From JAYEIA01 sp964472505 (GTDB lineage Bacteria > Bacteroidota > Bacteroidia > Bacteroidales > JAADGE01), in contig CAYYQW010000017.1 in NCBI GenBank assembly GCA_964472505.1, positions 1 to 62,416 on the forward strand: a stretch of DNA of 62,416 nt, written 5' to 3'. The position numbers were made by a program, and so were the translations under genes. Positions within the stretch are counted from its first letter, which is position 1; each line of letters begins with the position of its first letter. Of the stretch, positions 1-7,847 are shown piece after piece. The notes beneath the pieces are model-generated. The model was given only the letters and a program-made list of their open reading frames with translations, was not told the DNA's origin and did not search any database.

Positions 1-427
1 TTCTTTTGATTTCATATATAAAGAATTTCTTCGCTATTAAATACAAGATTATTGCCTCTCAAAGCATATCTCTTAATCTTTTCAAAAAATCATTAAAGAA
101 ATTTTTCTCTAATAATCTGATGCAAATATACAGGCTTTTTATTAATAAAGAAATTTTTCTTTATTAAATTTCGAAAAAATTTAATAAAATTTCAGAAACG
201 GAAAACAATCAAATCAACTCGGTGCCAAAGTTCCTTGTAATAGAAATTTTATCGATAGGCAGATTATTTGGCTAGTCGGGCTTTTCCCCGGCGCGCTTGC
301 AGCTCGATTGCATATTTTTCTTGCAGCATCAATACACAGTTTCAAATGCCTTGCGGAACGATTTGAAGTGCCTGAAATCTGACTTCTGAACTAAGGCAAA
401 TTATGCTGCGAATCTTGAGTTATGATA
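1..427. other. A+T-rich intergenic region at left edge
   Basis: I see no gene here. There is an A+T-rich inverted repeat with arms at 143-152 and 157-166 (TAATAAAGAA / TTCTTTATTA). The word AAAGAAATTTTTCT occurs at 95-108 and again at 147-160. CAAATATA at 123-130 is a minus-strand TATATTTG box, which could drive a gene beyond the left edge. The stretch at 401-420 is an 18/20 match to 60613-60632, which lies downstream of crtI. Confidence 0.5.
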
Positions 428-2500
428 TTAAAATTTCATGCGCAGCTGAATTTTCACTTGCGACTTATCCGGGCCTTGCACTTCGGTTAGACCGGAACCG
501 ACGGTTTCTCGGTCGGTATAGTGAGTATGGGCATAGCGCAACCAAAGATCCAAAAAGTCATCAACTAAAGTATATTTGAGTGTTATATATGAACGAAAAC
601 CCTGCCCGGAGTATGCCGGCACAGAAAAAGCATAGAGAATATCATTTTCGTAGGCATACAAACGTGCATAATAACCGGCATCAAAATACGCCAGCCTAAA
701 ATGTGCAACCAGAGGAAAAGTTTTGGGCTTCCAAGCTACATCCTGATAGAGCATAAAGCCGTTTTCGCGGCGCTCATCGCCTTTGGTATAATGTGCATAC
801 TCTACCCTGTTCTCTAACTCTATGCTCGAAGAAACCGGATAGGAAAGGTCGTAACGAATTTTTGTAAGTGCCGAAGGCAATAAAGGATCAACGCCCACAG
901 TATTCTCGGAACTGTTTTCAAGTTTCGTTTCATGCTTAAAACGCCAATACATTTCCAAATCGCGGTTGGGAGAAAAATCTATTTGGGCAAAATAATCTTC
1001 GCCCCGAGCCGGACCGTCGCGTCTGTATCCTAACCACGGAAATGAATACATATCAAAATAAGCACCCACTTTCCAGTTTCTGATTGGGTGTGCCTCCACA
1101 CCAAAGTATAAACCTTCTTCATTCTGCACACTGCTCTGCTCTGCAAACCCGCCGGCATATTGAGCCTGATAATCTTTGGCATAATACCGGTGTAAAGCGG
1201 CTATGCCAAAACCGGGAGCAATGCGAGCCAATGCTCCGTTCAAAACAGCATAAGATTGGTTATGACTTCCGGCAATTTCGCCGTAGAAATAAAAATTTTT
1301 GTAGTTGGCCTCATAATCTAAACTAAGATTGGCTCCAAAGCTGCCTTGAAATTCGTACTGCCTGTTCAGTGAAAATCTCCGGTTTAAATCGGCTCCGTAT
1401 TGGTACTGCAAATAATTGGCAGCAATTTTCACAAAATCGGAATGCCATTTCAAGCTGCCGCCAAAAACAAATTCCGATACAGTTTTTCGGTTATTCATTT
1501 GACTCATGGTGCGATGATAACCGGTGTTCTGAAAAGCAGAAATAACATCAATTTCATTGGTTAAGGTATCGGTTTGGTCAATACTTCCGTCTATCATTTT
1601 GTAAGAAACGAAGCCCGTAAGGTCAAAATCACCCAGATCGACGGTTCCGCCAAGACCTCTAAAGTATTCGTTTTCGCCGGTTGAAGAATATTTCCGAACA
1701 CCGGTAACAGACTTTTTTAAATCGAGCACATAGGGTGACTTTCCGGAATACAGGCCGGTACCCAAAGCTAATCCCTGCCCCAGCCTAACGGTGTAATCGC
1801 CTAAAGAAAGGGATTTTATACGACCAATATCACGCAATTCCAAGTGTGCAGCTATGTGATCAAAACCTTGTTTTTGTGTGCCGGTAAAAAATTCTTCACC
1901 TTCATCTTTTTCTCCCACAAAACCAAACAATATCTTACGCTTATAATTGTATTGATAACGTGTGTAATACTTCATCCTGTCGCCAAGATAGCGTGTATCA
2001 CCGGGGTTTTCGGGTTCGGTATAGCCTTTTTCTTTTTGAACATAAAATTGGGTACGCATAAACAAGGTATGCCGTCCGTATCGCACGGCATTTCTTACTT
2101 TTAAGGCTTGCTCTTCTTCAGGGGCTTCTACACTTACAAAGGGAATTATGCGTCGAATATCTACGGTATTAAAAGACTTCAAACGTCCCAGTTCATAGAT
2201 GCTGAGCATCTCTCCGTGATTTCGCCGGTAAGCCAAAATATCTTCTATTTGGTAATCATTCAGAAACTGAATACGTTCTAAATCGGCTCTGTCGGCTTCA
2301 TTCAGGTTTAAAGGATTGTCGGCAAAATAGTATAAATCCTCTGCCAATTGTGTGTAATCGAGCTCGGCATCGGTGCTTTCGGCTATCTCCTCAATAAGTT
2401 GCTCAATGGCCTGTTCGCTGCCGCCTTCCTGAGCAAAAAGAAAAATCGGCTGAAGTAGCGTTATCAAAAACGACAAAAAAATTATGCGTAAAATCATCAT
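428..2500 (-). CDS. Helix-hairpin-helix outer-membrane protein
   Basis: Secreted protein of 690 residues. A hydrophobic N-terminal signal ends near the FAQ at residues 22-24. Residues ~60-125 form a ComEA-like helix-hairpin-helix region (NLNEADRADLERIQFL, then a second hairpin near FNTVDIRRI). The remaining ~550 residues alternate aromatic and polar residues like a beta-barrel and end with the aromatic terminus QLRMKF, typical of outer-membrane proteins. HHH domains usually bind nucleic acid without sequence specificity, but in this family the target is unknown. The gene starts 42 bases after the RecD-like helicase gene on the same strand, so the two are probably cotranscribed. The first of two adjacent ATG codons is used; the second is equally possible. 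Class assignment is good; function is open. Confidence 0.8.
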   Translation of the reverse strand: MMILRIIFLSFLITLLQPIFLFAQEGGSEQAIEQLIEEIAESTDAELDYTQLAEDLYYFADNPLNLNEADRADLERIQFLNDYQIEDILAYRRNHGEMLSIYELGRLKSFNTVDIRRIIPFVSVEAPEEEQALKVRNAVRYGRHTLFMRTQFYVQKEKGYTEPENPGDTRYLGDRMKYYTRYQYNYKRKILFGFVGEKDEGEEFFTGTQKQGFDHIAAHLELRDIGRIKSLSLGDYTVRLGQGLALGTGLYSGKSPYVLDLKKSVTGVRKYSSTGENEYFRGLGGTVDLGDFDLTGFVSYKMIDGSIDQTDTLTNEIDVISAFQNTGYHRTMSQMNNRKTVSEFVFGGSLKWHSDFVKIAANYLQYQYGADLNRRFSLNRQYEFQGSFGANLSLDYEANYKNFYFYGEIAGSHNQSYAVLNGALARIAPGFGIAALHRYYAKDYQAQYAGGFAEQSSVQNEEGLYFGVEAHPIRNWKVGAYFDMYSFPWLGYRRDGPARGEDYFAQIDFSPNRDLEMYWRFKHETKLENSSENTVGVDPLLPSALTKIRYDLSYPVSSSIELENRVEYAHYTKGDERRENGFMLYQDVAWKPKTFPLVAHFRLAYFDAGYYARLYAYENDILYAFSVPAYSGQGFRSYITLKYTLVDDFLDLWLRYAHTHYTDRETVGSGLTEVQGPDKSQVKIQLRMKF

Positions 2501-2542
2501 ATTAAAAAATATCTAAAAAAGACCTATAAATAAAAGGTAAAT

Positions 2543-3994
2543 TTAATATTCGAGAGCTTTACCCCCAAAAAAATCATTACTGAAATTAATTAAATACAAT
2601 TTTTTCTCAGAACGTGTAAAAGCGGTATAAAGCCAACGTAAAAAACCGGTATCGAGCATGTCTTTAGACAGCCAACCCTGGTCAACAAAAACCGTATGCC
2701 ATTGTCCGCCTTGGGCTTTATGGCATGTAAACGCATAAGCATACTTAACCTGTAGAGCATTAAAAAACGGATTTTCTTTTACTTTTTTGAATATTTGCCG
2801 CTTGCTGCGAATTTCTTGGTAATCGGCTGCCACATTATGATAAAATGCTTTGAAATCTTCTTTTCCCAAAGAAGGGCTTTCGCTGTGAAGAGTGTCCAAA
2901 AGCACCTTAGTGCGTGTTTCCAAATCATCGTAATCAAAAAATTGCAATTTAACATCGGCAAAACGATATCCGTAGCGTTCTTCGTAGCCATAGATTTGTT
3001 TTACTTCGGCAATATCGCCATTGGCAATAAATTCAGTTTTGCTTCCTTCTTCGAGCCAATAATAATTATTTTTTACCACCATCAGTAAATCACCGGGTGC
3101 TATTTCATCTTCACGATATAAAACCGAGTTACGAATGCCAAGGTTAAATCGATTAGCTCGTTTATTGGAACGACAAATAACGGCCACGCCGCGTTCGCTA
3201 TTTAGTGCGTAAGCATCGGAAATTTCCTCGATTAAATCGGCTCCGGAAACGCGCGTAATATCATCAAAGTCGTCAAGTTGTATTTGCGGAAAGTCATCCA
3301 ACTTGGTATCGTAAGGTGTATCGGCAAGCAGTCTTCTGATTTCGGTAGCATTATATAAGATTCCGGAAGCCTGTGCTTGTCGAATAATTTCAGTTAATTC
3401 ATGCTCAATAACTTGTTTACCGTAGGTTTCAAGCTCTTTTTTATCAAGAGCCGGGCTCAATACAGAGTAAACCGGCGGAAGCTGCGCAGTATCGCCTGAC
3501 AGTATCAATTTGCAGCCTTTGCCGTTATATACATATTCGATTAAGTCATCCAACATTCGACCGGTTCCGAAAGCGGAGTTTTCGTAGGATGAGTTATTGA
3601 TCATGGAGGCTTCGTCAACAATAAAAATGGTATTGGTATGCAGATTTTTATCCAATTTAAATTTCCCCATTCCGTCATTGCTTGACTGCTGACGATAGAT
3701 TTTTTTGTGTATGGTAAAGGCCTGTTTTTCGGCATATCGGCTAAGAACTTTTGCAGCTCTTCCTGTGGGAGCCATTAAAACAGATTTTAATTTCAACTCC
3801 TCAAAGGCTTTCACCAAAGCCGCTATAACACTGGTTTTACCGGTTCCGGCATAGCCTTTCAACAAGAAGATTTCATCTTCGGAAGCTGAAGCATTTAAAA
3901 AATCGGCCAGTGCGGCAAAAACTTCTTGTTGCCCGGCAACCGGTTGGTGGCCAAAGTATTCCCTAATTTTTATTTGAATAAATTTATTTAGCAT
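2543..3994 (-). CDS. RecD-like superfamily 1 ATP-dependent helicase
   Basis: Predicted DNA helicase of 483 residues in the RecD/AAA_30 class, shorter than RecD2 and without its long N-terminal region. Counting from an ATG at 4024, Walker A is GYAGTGKT (57-64), Walker B is IFIVDEAS (133-140), motif III is LSGDTAQLPPV (~176-186), and FTCHKAQGGQW near the C terminus is the UvrD_C_2/motif V-VI region. The ATG at 3994 is preferred because the extra ten residues (MCKFCVICLN) do not resemble the family and run into the upstream promoter-like region. Such helicases act in repair and end processing. The gene leads a two-gene unit with the HHH outer-membrane protein and is divergent from the gene at 4089. 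Confidence 0.88.
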   Translation of the reverse strand: MLNKFIQIKIREYFGHQPVAGQQEVFAALADFLNASASEDEIFLLKGYAGTGKTSVIAALVKAFEELKLKSVLMAPTGRAAKVLSRYAEKQAFTIHKKIYRQQSSNDGMGKFKLDKNLHTNTIFIVDEASMINNSSYENSAFGTGRMLDDLIEYVYNGKGCKLILSGDTAQLPPVYSVLSPALDKKELETYGKQVIEHELTEIIRQAQASGILYNATEIRRLLADTPYDTKLDDFPQIQLDDFDDITRVSGADLIEEISDAYALNSERGVAVICRSNKRANRFNLGIRNSVLYREDEIAPGDLLMVVKNNYYWLEEGSKTEFIANGDIAEVKQIYGYEERYGYRFADVKLQFFDYDDLETRTKVLLDTLHSESPSLGKEDFKAFYHNVAADYQEIRSKRQIFKKVKENPFFNALQVKYAYAFTCHKAQGGQWHTVFVDQGWLSKDMLDTGFLRWLYTAFTRSEKKLYLINFSNDFFGGKALEY

Positions 3995-4052
3995 ATTTAG
4001 GCAAATAACACAAAATTTACACAAAAAAATAATTTTATCGTTATTTTTTTTT

Positions 4053-4060
4053 TACTTTTG
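4053..4060 (+). promoter_or_regulatory. Bacteroidota -7 box (TACTTTTG)
   Basis: TACTTTTG matches the TAnnTTTG -7 consensus and ends 28 bases before the ATG at 4089. No convincing TTG is seen at the usual distance upstream, so this is a single-box call. Confidence 0.5.
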
Positions 4061-4088
4061 TGAGCAAACTTAAAAAAAACTCGTAAAA

Positions 4089-4838
4089 ATGATGCTTTTA
4101 AAAATCTTATTCTGGATTGCAATTGCAATAGCTTCTCCTATCCTTATTTACTATTTCGGTTCAAAGAGTAAAGCGCTTAAAATTGCTTTGCAAGTAGTAT
4201 TGCTTGTAGCTATTGTATTTCTGTCGTACTCGCTGTACGAAAGTATTATGGATCCCATACGCTTTGAGAATAAAAGAAATGTAAGAGAGCGTGCAGCTGT
4301 GGCAGAGCTAATAAAGATTAGAACAGCACAAACAGCTTTCAAAAAAGAAAACGGATATTATACCGACAATTTTGATACACTCATTCATTTTGTGAAAAAC
4401 GATTCCATTACGGAAATTAAACGAAGCGGACTTATCCCGGACAGTATCTTCCTAAATGCAGACAATGTGCGTGCAGAAGCAGAAAAAAGAGCCATTGAGT
4501 TAGGTATTTTATCGGTAGATACGATACGAGTTGCCACTGAAGACTCACTTTTTAAAGATTACAATGTTGACAAACTGGGTCGTATTCCGTTCAATAAAAA
4601 CAAAAAAATCTTTAAAATGGACACCACTACGGTAGAAGCCGGAGGTATTGACGTGCAGGTTTTTCAAGCTCATGTTAAGTATAAAACCTTATTTGAAGGC
4701 ATGAATAAAAGTTTAACACAAAACGTGATAGATCGAGCCATACGCAACGATAACTTCCCGGGTCTAAAAGTAGGCTCTTTGGTTGAAAATAATAACAACG
4801 CAGGGAACTGGTCAAAAGAATTAGAGATTAAAAAATAA
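4089..4838 (+). CDS. Two-TM membrane protein of unknown function
   Basis: I do not recognise this 249-residue protein. It has two membrane segments at about residues 3-23 and 30-50, followed by ~195 residues of soluble domain. The stretch after the second helix (roughly 72-100, ending in KENGYYTDNFDTL) is a helix followed by a GYYTD-type turn that recalls type II pseudopilin-like folds, but there is no prepilin peptidase site. Cysteines are absent, and the C-terminal half is rich in charged residues. It stands alone, with its own -7 box and a strong terminator directly behind. Topology suggests an inner-membrane protein with either a periplasmic or cytoplasmic domain. The real-gene call rests on length, codon use and flanking signals. 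Confidence 0.75.
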   Translation: MMLLKILFWIAIAIASPILIYYFGSKSKALKIALQVVLLVAIVFLSYSLYESIMDPIRFENKRNVRERAAVAELIKIRTAQTAFKKENGYYTDNFDTLIHFVKNDSITEIKRSGLIPDSIFLNADNVRAEAEKRAIELGILSVDTIRVATEDSLFKDYNVDKLGRIPFNKNKKIFKMDTTTVEAGGIDVQVFQAHVKYKTLFEGMNKSLTQNVIDRAIRNDNFPGLKVGSLVENNNNAGNWSKELEIKK

Positions 4839-4890
4839 GGTAATTATTCTTGTAAATACCTACTAAAGCTTTGTACCTTTTGTACGCTTG

Positions 4891-4925
4891 AAGCCGGCCG
4901 ATAATTAATTATCGGCCGGCTTTTT
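4891..4925 (+). terminator. Rho-independent terminator
   Basis: A perfect palindrome at 4891-4922 (AAGCCGGCCGAT, short A/T centre, ATCGGCCGGCTT) is followed by a T run. It ends the transcript of the gene at 4089-4838. Confidence 0.9.
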
Positions 4926-5073
4926 CGTATCCTGTTTAATATAAAAAAGCGAATTCGGACACCTGACTTTTTTGAAGGCTAATGTTCCGAAAAAGCAATT
5001 TACCGGGGGTCTAAATCCCTCGTGGGGGCTTGGGCGTAAGTATGGCTGCCGGTTTTAGAATGCTTTCATGGGA

Positions 5074-5270
5074 GTTTAATATCCCGTACCACCACTTGGA
5101 GCGGCGGCAAGGGTTATGCTTTCAACGAAATCTGCCGTGTTTGTGTTTGCAAACTGCTATGCTACTCAATTTTTCTTGAATGGGTTTTAAATTAAAATCC
5201 GGCACATTTAGACAGAGTTTGCCGAGGAGACTCAATACTTGCAGGTGAAGACGCCTGCAAGGGCGGTAAA
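5074..5270. repeat. Intergenic repeat, copy 1
   Basis: This stretch aligns over its whole length with 5941-6131 in the same orientation, with scattered substitutions and small indels. Shared words include ACGAAATCTGCCG, ATTAAAATCCGGCA, GTTTGCCGA and GCAAGGGCGGTA. Weaker similarity extends left to about 5053 (GTTTTAGAATGC). The 3' part holds a hairpin at 5239-5260 (TTGCAGG / CCTGCAA, extendable by a G-U pair). Short minus-strand ORFs through both copies give vaguely similar peptides, but nothing shows they are expressed. Confidence 0.8.
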
Positions 5271-5299
5271 ATGAGGCGGTTTGGAACGCACATAATATA

Positions 5300-5602
5300 T
5301 TATTCCAAAACTCTTGTTTTCCAAGTTTTAGCATCTCTACTGTTGTGTATAACCGCAAAAATGCTTATAACATTTTTTTCAACAATGTAATACAGCGAAT
5401 ATGGAAATTTTTGTGTGTTTGCTTTTCTTATTTGCAAAAAAATTACTGCAAAAGCAAGTGGCTTTTTTGCAATTAATTTGACGCAATCTTTTACTGAAAT
5501 CATAAATCGTTTACCCAAGCCCTTTTGTTGTTCTTCATACCATTCTGTCGCATTTTGTATATCATTATGAGCATCATCTGTGATTTCAAGTCTAAATCTC
5601 AT
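5300..5602 (-). CDS. ParE/RelE-family toxin
   Basis: Toxin of a type II toxin-antitoxin pair, 100 residues from the ATG at 5602. The fold signature is visible: an N-terminal strand (RFRLEITDDAHNDI), an amphipathic helix with EWYEEQQKGLG, and the C-terminal strand pair FPYSLYYIVEKN and ISIFAVIHNSRD, ending in a conserved-looking Arg. ParE members poison gyrase and RelE members cut mRNA on the ribosome; sequence alone does not settle which. The start at 5602 overlaps the antitoxin end (5592) by 11 bases, typical of translational coupling. ATGs at 5608 and 5620 are alternatives. The module lies between two diverged copies of an intergenic repeat. Confidence 0.85.
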   Translation of the reverse strand: MRFRLEITDDAHNDIQNATEWYEEQQKGLGKRFMISVKDCVKLIAKKPLAFAVIFLQIRKANTQKFPYSLYYIVEKNVISIFAVIHNSRDAKTWKTRVLE

Positions 5603-5870
5603 GACCATACTTTTTTTCAAATTGCTCTTCCACTTCTTCCCAAGTCTTTACATTATGCGGATTTTGACGATAATTTTCTAATCGTTTATTAAGAAATTGT
5701 TTTAATTCAGGGCTTAATTCTTCTTCGTTTTCTTTAATATTTTTTTCTGTTAAATTATTTTGACTTGATTTTTTATATTTATTTAACAAAAAATCAATAT
5801 AATCAACTACTTGAACTTGAACTTCTTCCGGCAGTAGAACTAATTTGTCTAATATCAATTGTTTATTCAT
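5592..5870 (-). CDS. Antitoxin of the ParE-type module (DUF2281-like)
   Basis: Acidic 92-residue protein upstream of and overlapping the toxin gene. The N-terminal half (ILDKLVLLPEEVQVQVVDYIDFL) has the LP-E-V-Q-V-DYI-FL pattern of DUF2281-type antitoxins. The C-terminal half is rich in Asn, Glu and Lys and is likely to be the disordered toxin-binding tail. A -7 box lies 24 bases upstream of the ATG. Antitoxins of this kind normally repress their own operon, but I see no clear operator palindrome in the short leader, which is an almost pure A/T run. The family assignment is moderate; the antitoxin role follows from position and overlap. Confidence 0.75.
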   Translation of the reverse strand: MNKQLILDKLVLLPEEVQVQVVDYIDFLLNKYKKSSQNNLTEKNIKENEEELSPELKQFLNKRLENYRQNPHNVKTWEEVEEQFEKKYGHEI

Positions 5871-5893
5871 TATTTTTTTTTTTTTATTTATTA

Positions 5894-5901
5894 CAAATAT
5901 A
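5894..5901 (-). promoter_or_regulatory. -7 box (TATATTTG) of toxin-antitoxin operon
   Basis: CAAATATA on the plus strand reads TATATTTG on the minus strand, 24 bases upstream of the antitoxin ATG. Nineteen bases further upstream is CTTT, a weak -33 element. Confidence 0.6.
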
Positions 5902-5940
5902 CAATTTTTTTATTCACTGTAAAGTTTTAAAACCCGCAGT

Positions 5941-6131
5941 GTTTATTATCCGTGCCACCGCTTGGAGCAGTGGCATGGGTTACGCTTTCATCGAAATCTG
6001 CCGGATTTCTATTTACAAACTGTCCTTCACTCAATTGTTTTACCAAGAGTTTAGAATTAAAATCCGGCAGATTTGGACGGGGTTTGCCGAAACCCGATAC
6101 ATGCAGGTGAGCACTGCTGCAAGGGCGGTAA
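5941..6131. repeat. Intergenic repeat, copy 2
   Basis: Second, diverged direct copy of the element at 5074-5270. Its 3' hairpin is TGCAG (6102-6106) / CTGCA (6117-6121) with a loop starting GTGA, as in copy 1. The promoter of the toxin-antitoxin operon starts just outside this copy, so the module and its promoter lie between the two copies. Confidence 0.8.
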
Positions 6132-6441
6132 TCAATAAAAACAACAGGAAATACATTCACTCATCTTATTTAGAACAGTGACAAATTAACCCACCGGTTT
6201 TAAAATGCAAACTATCGGAATTGCCCAATTCAAAAGCAGCCAAGCAAAATTAAGCGTATCAACTCAAAACTCACCGAAGCTGAACCTTTATCTTTTCATA
6301 TAAAAAATCATTATATTAGCTGTATATAATATTTAAAAGCTTCAGCATTGCTAAGAGCTATTCAGATGGTGAAGTCCGTTTTTGCTAATCGGTAATGATT
6401 CATAAAAAACTAACCCAATACAAATATTTAAACATATCGGT
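6132..6441. other. Intergenic region upstream of cytochrome operon
   Basis: No gene is supported. The word CCGGTTTTAAAATGC at about 6192-6206 resembles CCGGTTTTAGAATGC beside repeat copy 1. I found no convincing TAnnTTTG box for the gene at 6442, although the upstream DNA is A+T-rich. Confidence 0.4.
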
Positions 6442-7800
6442 ATGAAAAAACAATTTCTCTTTATTACGTTTGGACTTATCGGCCTGCTTTTCCTGTTTAA
6501 CTTTGTGATTCCTATCCGGAGCAATCATGCCAAGCAAGGAGAATATGAGTATGATGACTTTGAAACGCCAAAATATTGCGGCTCCTGCCATAATCAATTT
6601 TACCAACAATGGAGCCAATCCATGATGTCGGAAGCTTATACGCACCACTGGGACGAAATAGAATACTTTGAGCTGGCTGTACCCCACTCCGAGGTCGATC
6701 CGGAAATGGCCGGAGTACACGAAGACTGCAACGGATGCCACACGCCAATGGCCTACCTCAGCGGTGATATTCCGCCTCCGAAGCCTTCCGAAAATTCGCG
6801 TGCCAACGAATCCGTATCCTGCGAAGTCTGTCATCTGATAAAAGGAATAGCCGGCGATACGGCCTATAATTTTAATTTTATATTAGAAACCGGAAAAACC
6901 AAATACAGTTCGCGCAAAGGCGATAAAAGTTCGCCCGATCACGAAATTGTTGAAACGGATTTGTTCAGCAGCACAAAAATCTGCGGAAGCTGCCACAACG
7001 AAAAAAGCTCGTTTGGGGTTTGGGTTAAATCCACCCAGTTGGAATGGGAAGAAGGGCCTTATGCCGAAGAAGGTGTTATGTGCCAAGATTGCCACATGCC
7101 CGCCACGGAAATGAAAACCGCCAAAATGGGCAGCACTTATCCGGATACACGCCCGCACCTTTTCAACGGCGCACATGACCCGGGTAAAGTACGAGGAACC
7201 ATCGAGTTACGCATTCAACCGGATATACGAGAATCGGTTCCGGGCGAAACGGTAGTTTTTACCGTTACTTTATTCAACCAAAAAACCGGGCATAAATTCC
7301 CGACCGGATCGGTTGAAGACCGAATTGTTTGGCTGCATGTAGAGGCCGAAGATGAAGCCGGAAACACATTCCACCTGCCGGTGGATAAGAAAGGCTTTGA
7401 AGGAGAAGAATATACCATAGCCGATGATGTACTTGCTTATCAGGATATGGGCGTACCACTCGGCATTGAAAACTTTGAAGGCCTCCGCAGAGAAGATGTT
7501 CCCTTAGGCGACCGTATTTTCAGAATGCCGTATTTTGATCCGCAAGGGCGTATGACCATTATGCAATGGAACACGGATTCACTGGGCGTAGATTACCGAA
7601 TAGGCCCTCGCGAAACAAAGACCGAAACCTTTACCTTCCGTTTGCCTTATGAAATTAAGCCGGGAACCGTAAAAGTTTCCGCATCGCTGTATTACCGGTT
7701 ATTAGTAAAACCCGTTGGGGAATATCTAAATGTACCTGAAGAGGAATATACCGCATTGGAGGTAAACAATCATTCAACCGAAATAACGGTTTACCCATAA
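6442..7800 (+). CDS. Pentaheme c-type cytochrome, membrane-anchored
   Basis: Periplasmic electron-transfer protein of 452 residues. Residues 1-27 are a hydrophobic signal/anchor with no obvious cleavage site. Five CXXCH heme sites follow at 46-50, 96-100, 127-131, 181-185 and 214-218 (CGSCH, CNGCH, CEVCH, CGSCH, CQDCH). The pattern fits the cytochrome c554-like multiheme group. The heme-free C-terminal half contains TGHKFPTG, a signature in many multiheme cytochromes, in a beta-sandwich-like context. His residues between the sites can serve as distal ligands. The next gene, 47 bases downstream, encodes a barrel-like protein with its own heme site, so the pair may carry electrons across the periplasm. 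Enzymatic activity such as nitrite or tetrathionate reduction cannot be excluded. Confidence 0.88.
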   Translation: MKKQFLFITFGLIGLLFLFNFVIPIRSNHAKQGEYEYDDFETPKYCGSCHNQFYQQWSQSMMSEAYTHHWDEIEYFELAVPHSEVDPEMAGVHEDCNGCHTPMAYLSGDIPPPKPSENSRANESVSCEVCHLIKGIAGDTAYNFNFILETGKTKYSSRKGDKSSPDHEIVETDLFSSTKICGSCHNEKSSFGVWVKSTQLEWEEGPYAEEGVMCQDCHMPATEMKTAKMGSTYPDTRPHLFNGAHDPGKVRGTIELRIQPDIRESVPGETVVFTVTLFNQKTGHKFPTGSVEDRIVWLHVEAEDEAGNTFHLPVDKKGFEGEEYTIADDVLAYQDMGVPLGIENFEGLRREDVPLGDRIFRMPYFDPQGRMTIMQWNTDSLGVDYRIGPRETKTETFTFRLPYEIKPGTVKVSASLYYRLLVKPVGEYLNVPEEEYTALEVNNHSTEITVYP

Positions 7801-7847
7801 AATGTAATCGCAATAATCAATTACAAACTCCATAAACATTAATACCT

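Noticed and set aside
5122..5358. Minus-strand ORF through repeat copy 1, and its counterpart at 5927-6160 in copy 2
   Set aside because: The peptides share short segments (YRPC, PDFN), but this follows from the DNA repeat. There is no start signal, and the two frames diverge by indels.
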